From assembly GCA_963745755.1 (NCBI GenBank), contig CAVUYP010000002.1, positions 310,001 to 374,000 of the forward strand: a stretch of 64,000 nt of DNA, given 5' to 3'. Origin of the DNA: RHKX01 sp963745755. GTDB taxonomy: Bacteria > Actinomycetota > Thermoleophilia > Solirubrobacterales > 70-9. The stretch's first letter is position 1. The number at the start of each line of letters is the position of its first letter. Of this stretch, positions 57,334 to 64,000 are shown one piece after another. The notes below the pieces were generated by a model, which ran no database searches, had not been told where the DNA came from, and worked only from the letters and a program-made list of their open reading frames with translations. The position numbers and the translations under genes were made by a program.

Positions 57334-57996
57334 TCAGTCGACGACGAGCGCCGCAACCGTCGCCGCGGCGTCCTCCTGCAAGCCCGGCATGACGTGCGAG
57401 TAGACGTCGAGCGTGAAGCTCACCGTGGCATGGCCGAGCCGCTCGGAGACGACCTTCGGATTCACGCCCGCCTGAAGCGCCAGGGACGCCCAGGTATGCC
57501 GGAGGTCGTGCAAGCGGATCCGGGGCACGGTGAACTGAGCTACGGCGTCCTGAAAGGGCTGAAGCGGCGTCGAGCCGATCCGCTCGACGACTCGCCGGAC
57601 GTTGAGATCGTAGGAGATGAACGTCGACGGCCGGACGGTGGCCCGGATCGCCGGCAACCATTCGTCCTCGAGGAACGCCGCGAGAGTGAGCTTGTCCGGC
57701 GTGACGTACTCGCCGCGCTGCAAGCGGCCGAGAATCTCGACGCGGGCAGCAAACGTGTATCGGCTGCTTCCCGAGCCAAGTTCCCCCCGCTCTCTTTCTA
57801 CCAGTAGTAAGAGTGTCGCAGGGTGCGACACAACGGGGGGAAGCTGATGAACTTCCCTCGCCGTTCCTGGCCGACAAGCCTCCCGTCGCTCGGATCGCCC
57901 CTCTCGGAAACGGCTTGTACCTGCCCGGAGCCCGACCCGATCCGAATCGGCAAGACCCGTCGGTGCCGTAGTTGCGCCGGGATCGTCGAGCGCCAA
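57334..57996 (-). pseudogene. Decayed tyrosine integrase with internal deletion
   Basis: The C-terminal catalytic part is well kept: IRLHDLRHTWASLALQAG (HxxR), SERLGHATVSFTLDVYSH (the second His and the nucleophile Tyr). Upstream, a core-binding segment (TLAAFLEDEWLPAIRATVRP, STFISYDLNVRRVVERIG) is also recognisable. The two are joined abruptly (PLQPF-QDAVAQF), so roughly 150 residues including the first catalytic Arg and Lys are missing. The N-terminus before about 57760 has no sensible start. Position and orientation, ending at a tRNA-Met, are typical of integrated elements. Confidence 0.8.
57813..57831. promoter_or_regulatory. 8-bp inverted repeat in the divergent region of the element
   Basis: GTGTCGCA and TGCGACAC are exact inverted copies with the 3-base spacer GGG. 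The site lies between the integrase remnant and the small ORF starting 57847, 16 bases upstream of its ATG. It may be an operator for an element-encoded regulator. Confidence 0.5.
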
Positions 57997-58131
57997 GGAC
58001 GGCTAGACGCGGGACCGACGCCACCGAATAGGAAGCAGGAAGACGCCGGCCCCGGTGGCAAGCAAACGGCCGAAGCCGACCTCAGCTTCGCTGGACCACC
58101 CGAAACTCCACCAGGAGGGGGAAGGCGATGA
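57847..58131 (+). CDS. Small zinc-ribbon-like ORF of the element
   Basis: 94 residues; GGGGGAAGCTG precedes the ATG. A CxC-x13-CxxC arrangement (CTCPEPDPIRIGKTRRC, then RSCAG) suggests one zinc site, followed by a proline/glycine-rich, probably unstructured C-terminus. It lies divergent to the integrase remnant, where excisionase or regulator genes often sit. No family recognised. In 58132-58306, after it, I see only short frames that may be remnants. Confidence 0.4.
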   Translation: MNFPRRSWPTSLPSLGSPLSETACTCPEPDPIRIGKTRRCRSCAGIVERQGRLDAGPTPPNRKQEDAGPGGKQTAEADLSFAGPPETPPGGGRR

Positions 58132-58306
58132 GCCTCAGCATCACGACGCACGTCGCCAGTCGATGCCCGAGGGCCAGCGCCCCGACATGAACGGCGACGC
58201 CTGGCTTCAGCTCGAGATCGAACTCGACCTCGCATGCGGGGCGGGCGGGTACACGGCGGCTCGGTTCACCGTTCAGCCTGAACCGAAACAGCGCACCGTC
58301 GCCCGC

Positions 58307-59602
58307 TCAGCGGCGGGCTCCCAGGCGCTTGACCAGCTTGCGATAGACGTTGAAGGCTGGCTTCTTCGTGTAATCGCTCCGCAGCAGGCCGAAGTACTGC
58401 TGGAAGCTCGGTCCCTCGCTGTTGTTGTCCCGCAGGTTGAACCAGCGGAAGTCGCTGATGTTGTAGGTGCGGCGATAGCGGTTGGCAGTCCGCACGAACT
58501 CCTTCGTCGCCGTTACCTGGACATCCTCGGAACGCCCCGGTCCCGTCGCATACCCGGTCTCCTCGATACGCAGCGGCGTCTTGCGGGTGAAGCCGGCTTT
58601 TGGCATGAAGCACTGGCGCGTCTGGGCGACGCCCTCAAGCCACGTGTCACCGTAATCGACGATCGTTGTCGGATGGAAAGCGCCCGGATACCAAGTCCCG
58701 GGATAGATGTCGAGCCCCACCCAGTCGGTGTGCTTGCGTAGCCGCTTGCCGCCGATGCGCCCGATCTTCTCCCAGAATGCGGCATCGTTGTCCTCGCCGG
58801 TCAAGTCGAAGCGCCAAGCGTAGTTGAACCCGATCTGCAGCTGGTCGTAACCGAGCCGGCGTGACTCACGGTCAGCCGTGATCACCCCCCGGACCAGCGC
58901 CCTGGGCGCCCGGTCGTAGTAACCGTCCGAGGTATTCGGTGAGATCCCAATGTTGACCTCGTTTGTGAGCTGGAGCCCGGTCACGTGCTTGTTCGGACCG
59001 AACTTGCGGACGACCTTCTTGACGTAGCGCAGCCACTTATGGATGTTGCCGTTGTCGGCGTCGGCGGGGTGGTAGCGGACCTGTAACTCGACGTCGAGGC
59101 CGAGGCGAGCGTACCGGCGCGCCAGTCGCTTGAACTGCCGGATGCCCGCGTTGCCATCGGACATGAACAATCGGTTGAGCCGGACCGCGAAATAGCGATG
59201 GCCCTTCAACTGCTTCAGGGCAGCGTCGGCCTTGCCCTCGTCTTCGGGAATCACCGGAACGGTTTGCCCGGACCCTGATTCCCCGGCAAGCCGCGGGCCA
59301 GTCCCGAAGCGGATGCGGGGACCGTCCTTTGGTGTGTCGTCGGCGTAGCTCTCGAGGCAGTTGGGGTCCGGCTTTGAGGCGGGCGGGGTCTTGTTGGGCG
59401 GAATCTCACCGCCGAGATCCAGCGGGATCGCCGATGCCGTTGACGGCACGACGGCGGCTGCCACTAGGCATATCGCCGCCCAGCGGGCAGCCTGTCGCTT
59501 GTTGCGATGTGTGGCGCGCTGAGCCCATGGCAAGTCCGGCGCCGATGTGCCCCCGCTCCGCCTTCGGCTTGCCAGTGGTTCGCCCTCAACCTGCTCCGAC
59601 AT
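58307..59602 (-). CDS. Secreted clan GH-A-like glycoside hydrolase
   Basis: 431 residues; GAGAAGGAG precedes the ATG at 59602. Signal peptide (AAICLVAAAVVPSTASA), then a TIM-barrel-like domain. TGLQLTNEVNIG carries the Asn-Glu of the acid/base, LRIEETGYATG the second Glu as likely nucleophile, and DWVGLDIYPGTWYPG is a barrel strand typical of GH5/GH39/GH53 relatives. It cuts beta-linked glycans outside the cell; the substrate is unknown. Codon use is looser than in the core genes, which fits acquisition with the tRNA-Met element. Strand and position suggest cargo. Confidence 0.75.
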   Translation of the reverse strand: MSEQVEGEPLASRRRSGGTSAPDLPWAQRATHRNKRQAARWAAICLVAAAVVPSTASAIPLDLGGEIPPNKTPPASKPDPNCLESYADDTPKDGPRIRFGTGPRLAGESGSGQTVPVIPEDEGKADAALKQLKGHRYFAVRLNRLFMSDGNAGIRQFKRLARRYARLGLDVELQVRYHPADADNGNIHKWLRYVKKVVRKFGPNKHVTGLQLTNEVNIGISPNTSDGYYDRAPRALVRGVITADRESRRLGYDQLQIGFNYAWRFDLTGEDNDAAFWEKIGRIGGKRLRKHTDWVGLDIYPGTWYPGAFHPTTIVDYGDTWLEGVAQTRQCFMPKAGFTRKTPLRIEETGYATGPGRSEDVQVTATKEFVRTANRYRRTYNISDFRWFNLRDNNSEGPSFQQYFGLLRSDYTKKPAFNVYRKLVKRLGARR

Positions 59603-59860
59603 CGTTCTCCTTCTCTTTTCCGAAACCCGCCCCCGTTGTATCGCGGTTACCGGCCGACGCGCCCTCTCCTGCTGATATGAGTCTGGTGCTTGCCGTCGAG
59701 GGCAGTTCGGTTTTCCCTGGTCCTTCTCGACCGGGATGACGGCAGCATCGATCACGTCGGGGTTAACAGATGACTACCTCGACCTCGGCCGACGTCTGGC
59801 GAGGCGGCCGTCGTTCGGATGCGGCGCATGAGCGGTCTGGGATTGGCGAGCAAGCTGCGA

Positions 59861-59899
59861 AACCGAAGGTCACTGGTTCGAATCCAGTCGGGCGCGCCA
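59861..59899 (+). other. Orphan tRNA 3' half, probable attachment-site remnant
   Basis: A T arm ACTGG-TTCGAAT-CCAGT, then CGGGCGC, discriminator G and an encoded CCA. The upstream 60 bases contain no matching GCGCCCG acceptor strand, D arm or anticodon stem, so this is not a gene. The two intact tRNA genes in the window do not encode CCA, so this piece came from elsewhere. Such fragments are left where an element integrated into a tRNA gene. The acceptor sequence resembles some actinobacterial tRNA-Arg genes (from memory). The rest of 59603-60025 shows no gene. Confidence 0.7.
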
Positions 59900-60025
59900 A
59901 GGGATTGCCTGGCAACGCTGCTTTTCGGGCGGTCCCCGTGAACGCTTCCGGAGGCCGTGGCCCTTCTACGCCCTTGCAGTAGCCGGGGTCCAGCCTAGGG
60001 CGGGAGGTGTGCCTGCTTTCCGCAG

Positions 60026-60958
60026 TCATCCTGCCGGTGCGAGTTCGGGTTGTGGGTAACGCTTCGCCAGCCTCGCGCCGAGAGCACGAACGGCTGCCAG
60101 GCCGACGACGAGTAGACCTATGCCGACGAGGATCTGGAGGCCGCGTTCCTTTGCCTCGTAGGCAACCTGGCCCGGGGCGGCGAGAACGAGCACGAGGGAG
60201 AACGTGTACAGGCTGTAGTAGAGCCAGTATCTCTTGGCTTGCGTCAGCGCGAGCAGGAACGCGACGATGGCGATACCGGTGAGGACCCCAGGGGGAGGAG
60301 CGGCGATCGCCACGGGAATCGCGGCGATCGCCCCGAGCGCAGTGCCGATCGCCTTGTCGCGGATACGGTCTTGTTTTCCGATCAGGATGTAAAGGATCAG
60401 CACGAGGATCGGATCGGGAACCCAGTAGGGCTCGGTCCACGACAGTGCGACTCCGATCGCCGCGCTTGTGCCCAGAATAATGCCGAAGGCGATCGCCACG
60501 GCGGCTGCGGCCGGCGGGGAGAGGCGATCTCCCTTGACGACCTCGGGAGCGCCGAAACGGCGCGCGAGGACGATGCCGTAGCAGCTCGCGATCGCGACAA
60601 CGACGCCGTAGATCACGGCGTCCGTCACCGACGGCACCGGAGGGACAAACGTGGCGGCAAACGGAACCATCAGCAGTGTCGGGAACCACCCGACCCGGAA
60701 CCCGGCCCCGGCAATGACGGCCACGATCGCCAGCAACGCCACCCACCACCAGTCATAGGCGGCAAGAGCTCCGAGTCCTGCGGCAAGGCCAATCCCAGGG
60801 GCGACATACGTCATCCGGCGGGTGCCGCCGATCTTGGAGCCGGCCACGCCGAGAAGAAGCCCGACGAGCATCGCCCAGACACCCAACTCGCCCGCCACAG
60901 CGCCCATCAGCAGCGCCGGTAGAACAACCGCCACAACGACCGCCCCAAGAACCTGCAT
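60026..60958 (-). CDS. FUSC-like aromatic-compound exporter family membrane protein
   Basis: About 310 residues, around ten membrane helices in two halves. EPYWVPDPILVLILYILIG and QDRIRDKAIGTALGAIAAIP resemble the conserved FUSC/YccS core, as in aromatic acid or fusaric acid efflux proteins. The ATG at 60958 (GGTGGACGAAGG upstream) places the first helix at the N-terminus; ATG 61045 or TTG 61102 would add a basic tail. Codon bias is less extreme than in the core genes. Confidence 0.72.
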   Translation of the reverse strand: MQVLGAVVVAVVLPALLMGAVAGELGVWAMLVGLLLGVAGSKIGGTRRMTYVAPGIGLAAGLGALAAYDWWWVALLAIVAVIAGAGFRVGWFPTLLMVPFAATFVPPVPSVTDAVIYGVVVAIASCYGIVLARRFGAPEVVKGDRLSPPAAAAVAIAFGIILGTSAAIGVALSWTEPYWVPDPILVLILYILIGKQDRIRDKAIGTALGAIAAIPVAIAAPPPGVLTGIAIVAFLLALTQAKRYWLYYSLYTFSLVLVLAAPGQVAYEAKERGLQILVGIGLLVVGLAAVRALGARLAKRYPQPELAPAG

Positions 60959-61361
60959 CGCCCTTCGTCCACCTGACGGCTTGTCTTGGGCCGCTGCCGT
61001 GCCTCGACCTTGCGGAACTTCAGGCGGGATGTTCTCCCGAGACATTGCCGAAGTATTGCGGCGTCTGTGTTGCGGCGTCTCGCCTGAGGAGTCGCCTGGC
61101 AAGCGCTGTTACTCGCGGTTCGTCGAAGTGCCCGGGAGCTGTGACCCCGTCGCCCTTTGTCGTGTGCGACAGGCTGCGCGGGAACTTGTACGGCGGCCTA
61201 CCCATTGTTGACTCCGACGACCGGTCGAGCTTCCGACCCGGCCGGTAGGGAGGCCAGCCCGGACGCTCTGCCCAACCACCCAACGCCAAGTGAGGGGACT
61301 ATCCGAAGCCGGATTCCTCCCTGTGGCTTGTGCTTCGAACGGTGACGCGCATGCCAAGTGT

Positions 61362-64000
61362 TCAATCGTCCTCGCGGCCGGACCGCGTGCGGGTCGGTGC
61401 AGATTGCGCGGCGCCCGCTTTGTCCAGAGCTCCCGCGGCAACCAGTCCGGCGAGCTCGGTCCGCGAATGTATGCCGAGCTTCCGGTAGACGCGACCGAGG
61501 TGGAAGTCGATCGTCTTCGGACTCAGAAACATGTTCGCCGCGACCTGTTTGTTGGTGGCTCCGTCGGCCACCGCCCGCGCAACTCTGATCTCCTGGGCGG
61601 TGAGCTCGTCGGGGTTGGCCATGGGTTCGCGCTTGACGCCCCCGGACGCGGTGAGCTCGGAATCCGTGCGCTCGATCCAAGGTTCCGCGCTGAGACCCTC
61701 GAAGATCTCAAGCGCCGAACGCAATCGCTTTCGGGCTTCGACCCGCCTACGGGCGCGGTGCAGCCGGGATCCATAGGCCAGCAGCGTCCGAGCGGTTTGA
61801 AATGGCGTCGGGGCGCGCTCGTGGTAGCCGAGTGCAGCCTCGAAATGCGGGTCGAAGCTCTCGCTGCCGACAAGGCCGAGGCCCCGCGCCGCAAACGCGA
61901 GCGACAGGGGCACGTTTGCACGCCTCGCCCTGACCGCCAGCGCCGAAGCCACGCGCTCAGCGTCCTCCGCGCGGCCGATGTGGGTATACGCCTCGATGAG
62001 ATCGGGGGCCCAGGGAATGTAGGCCGGATCCTCCAGCCCTGATTCCGCGGCGAAGGCCTCGACGCGGACAAGCTCGGCAACTCCTTGCTCGGCACGTCCG
62101 TGGCCAAGCTCGAGCAACCCGAGCACCGAATGGCCCCAGGCGACGACCGTCGCCGATCCGACCCGCTCCGCCAGTTCGATCCCACGTTCGAGGTCATCCC
62201 GGGCTTCCGCGGTCCTCCCGCGGACAGCGAGAAGCTGCCCGTTGACGACGAGAGAGTAGGGCAGGATGCCGTATTGGCCGTGTTCCTCGGCGAGCTGCGC
62301 TGAGCTGAGAACGCTTTCGGAGTCCTCCCAATCCCCGATCCGGTACGCGACGTCCGCCGAGACCGCGAGCAGGTAAGGGAGCAGCCCGAAGGTGTCGGTC
62401 GCGCGAGCCAACTCCTTGAGCCGATTGAGCTCGGCGTGCAGGATCAGCTCCTGGCCGGTACACACCCGCGTGTGCATGCCAAGCACCACCGACTGGATCG
62501 CCGGGGAGAGGACGTCGATCTGGGCCAAGAGCCGCCCCGCATCATCGAGCGACTCACGCGCGTCGGCAGCGGCGCCGGTGAGTGCCACGGTGCCTCCCTC
62601 CATCGCCTTGACCTGACAGCGGACCATCGCCGAAGCCCGATCCGGTACTACGGCGGCGGCCCGCCCGGCCGCCAGGGCCGCGGCACGGAACTGCCCGGCT
62701 GTGCCCGCCAGCAGCGAAGCATCTGCAAGCATCGGCGCTGCCGTCGCGGGATCGATCGAACTGATCCGATCGGCCTCATCCTCCAGTTGGGAGTGGGCGT
62801 CACGGGCAAGGCCGAGGCCGCCGGTCATCTTGACGACGACAAGGGCGTGCCGGACCCTCGCCCGCAGGAGGAGATCGTCGATTTCGGGCTCGGATTCCAG
62901 CAGCGCGGCGCAGCGATCGTAGGCCCCGCCCAGCGCCGCCGCCAGCGCCGCCCCATAACGTCGACGGGCAGCGGCGCGGTCCCCCTCGCTGAAGTCCGCC
63001 GCCCGCGCGAGTGCATCCGCCGCGACACTGTGGGCTCCGCGAGCGCTCGCCCTTCCGGCGGCGCCGTCGAGCAGCTTGGCGACCGTCTCATCCGGGCCGA
63101 TTGTCGCGGCGGCGAGATGCCAGGCTTGCGCGTCGGGGCTGCAGTGTTCGGACAGGGCCCGATGAGCGCGGCGTCGTTCCGCTGGAGCGGCATGCTCGTA
63201 GGCAGCTGCCTTGACCAACGGATGAGAAAAGTCGATCCGCCCTCCCGCGAGAGCGATAACCCTCGCAGACTCAGCTCTCTCGAACGCCTGCGGGTTGATC
63301 CCGATCTCGCGGCCCGCGGAGACCACAGGAGCAAGCTCGCGTCCGGTCGCGCAGGACGCGAGTACGACCGCTGACCGCGCATCATCATCGAGGGCCCGTA
63401 TCTCGCCCTCGAACGCCTCGGCTAGGGCAGTTCCGACAACTCCTCGGTGGTTGATCGGCGCGATGCCGAGCCGCTGCTCCCTGGTCAGCCGCGAAGGCAG
63501 CTCACTCAGAGCCAGAGGGTTGCCGGCGGCGACGTCAACGAGGGCATTGATGACGCTTCCGGTCGCATCCGGCGCCGAACCTCTGATCAGCGTTCGTGCA
63601 TCCTCTCCGATCAGACGCGGGAGCTCCAACCGTTCCGGCTCGCGCGATCCGAGTAGCGGTCCATCTCGCCCCGGTCGCGCAGCGACCAGCAGGCCGACCC
63701 GAGTACCGGAGAGCCTCCGGGCTGCGTATGCCAGGCACTCAGCGGACGGTACGTCGAGCCACTGGGCATCGTCGACCACGACGAGCAAGGGCGTTGATTC
63801 GGCGGCATTCGTGAGCAAACGGAGAAATGCCGCACATGTCGCAAATCGGTCGGTCGACGCCCCCGGCGACGGACTGAGGGCCAGCGCCGCCTTGACCGCA
63901 TTCGCCTGTGCTTCGGGTAGCGCTCCAAGCCCGCCGAGTATCGGATCAATGATCTCGGCGAGAGACACATACGGGAGGTTCCCCTCCACCTCGACCCCTG
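61362..64000 (-). CDS. LuxR family LAL-type transcriptional regulator, 5' end beyond the window
   Basis: At least 878 residues; the reading frame is open to the window end. The AAA/STAND ATPase module shows Walker B LLVVVDDAQWLD, but Walker A lies beyond 64000. A long helical (TPR-like) region follows, then the C-terminal GerE/LuxR DNA-binding domain: LTAQEIRVARAVADGATNKQ and FLSPKTIDFHLGRVYRKLGI. These large regulators respond to small effectors and activate transcription. The 61103-61361 gap before the FUSC gene holds no gene I can support. Confidence 0.88.
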   Translation of the reverse strand, partial: GVEVEGNLPYVSLAEIIDPILGGLGALPEAQANAVKAALALSPSPGASTDRFATCAAFLRLLTNAAESTPLLVVVDDAQWLDVPSAECLAYAARRLSGTRVGLLVAARPGRDGPLLGSREPERLELPRLIGEDARTLIRGSAPDATGSVINALVDVAAGNPLALSELPSRLTREQRLGIAPINHRGVVGTALAEAFEGEIRALDDDARSAVVLASCATGRELAPVVSAGREIGINPQAFERAESARVIALAGGRIDFSHPLVKAAAYEHAAPAERRRAHRALSEHCSPDAQAWHLAAATIGPDETVAKLLDGAAGRASARGAHSVAADALARAADFSEGDRAAARRRYGAALAAALGGAYDRCAALLESEPEIDDLLLRARVRHALVVVKMTGGLGLARDAHSQLEDEADRISSIDPATAAPMLADASLLAGTAGQFRAAALAAGRAAAVVPDRASAMVRCQVKAMEGGTVALTGAAADARESLDDAGRLLAQIDVLSPAIQSVVLGMHTRVCTGQELILHAELNRLKELARATDTFGLLPYLLAVSADVAYRIGDWEDSESVLSSAQLAEEHGQYGILPYSLVVNGQLLAVRGRTAEARDDLERGIELAERVGSATVVAWGHSVLGLLELGHGRAEQGVAELVRVEAFAAESGLEDPAYIPWAPDLIEAYTHIGRAEDAERVASALAVRARRANVPLSLAFAARGLGLVGSESFDPHFEAALGYHERAPTPFQTARTLLAYGSRLHRARRRVEARKRLRSALEIFEGLSAEPWIERTDSELTASGGVKREPMANPDELTAQEIRVARAVADGATNKQVAANMFLSPKTIDFHLGRVYRKLGIHSRTELAGLVAAGALDKAGAAQSAPTRTRSGREDD

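Noticed and set aside
58055..58741. 228-residue plus-strand frame
   Set aside because: Most of it lies antisense to the glycoside hydrolase, and only the first part could be an element remnant.
59774..59790. ACCTCGACCTCGG as a seventh palindrome copy
   Set aside because: Only one arm is present, with no second arm or AATAGT centre nearby.
59763..60749. Long minus-strand open frame including LARPTGFEPVTFGFA
   Set aside because: The peptide is the antisense reading of the tRNA 3' fragment, a frequent false protein. The rest is a shadow of the FUSC gene.
61158..61171. TGTCG-N4-CGACA palindrome resembling the site at 57813
   Set aside because: The spacing differs (4 against 7 bases between half-sites) and five-base arms occur by chance in such GC-rich DNA.

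Overview
The window is high-GC, densely packed chromosomal DNA, very probably from an actinomycete of the class Thermoleophilia (Solirubrobacterales type). Supporting points are the very high G+C, frequent GTG starts, stop/start overlaps of 4 bases, the order tlyA-nadK-recN-steA-mctB-pyrG (an actinobacterial arrangement) and actinobacterial families such as DUF3866, DUF6421 and SteA/MctB. Taxonomy is inferred from gene content, not from a marker alignment.

Layout. 1-3.8 kb: end of a probable prepilin peptidase and a type IV pilus inner-membrane operon (pilM, pilN, pilO and a fourth membrane protein). 3.8-8.4 kb: shikimate genes (aroC, a fused aroK-aroB, aroQ) and a Pro-Xaa peptidase. 8.5-15.9 kb: cyclopropane-fatty-acid synthase, a YidC paralogue, an SDR, an MFS pump and a 912-residue secreted protein. 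16-30.4 kb: efp, nusB, a small xseB-like gene, prenyl synthase, dxs, tlyA, nadK, recN, steA-like, mctB-like, a MraY-like transferase and pyrG, interrupted at 20.5-21.7 kb by a His-rich secreted peptide and a methyltransferase. 30.4-39.7 kb: M20 peptidase, DUF3866, xerD, mutM, P1 peptidase, recO, dgt, dnaG. 39.8-43.7 kb: a three-gene unit (a fused DUF6421 protein, SDR, threonine-aldolase-like enzyme), then tRNA-Asn. 44-56.9 kb: mixed metabolism, envelope and signalling genes. 57.2-59.9 kb: a decayed element starting directly at a tRNA-Met gene, with a deleted integrase, a small zinc-ribbon ORF, a secreted glycoside hydrolase and an orphan tRNA 3' half. 60-64 kb: a FUSC-like exporter and a large LuxR-type regulator that runs off the window end.

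Two features cross the whole window. First, a family of about 50-bp near-perfect palindromes (six copies, two pairs) sits just after stop codons, in GCC/GAG-rich simple sequence. Second, many conserved genes are broken by single-base frameshifts, nearly all +1 insertions and clustered in blocks, while neighbours such as dxs, recN and pyrG are clean. This looks like uncorrected read error rather than gene decay, so I give whole-gene spans and mark the shift sites.

The most interesting candidates for follow-up are the palindrome family, the fused DUF6421/SDR/aldolase unit, the decayed tRNA-associated island, and the His-rich peptide with its palindromic divergent promoter.
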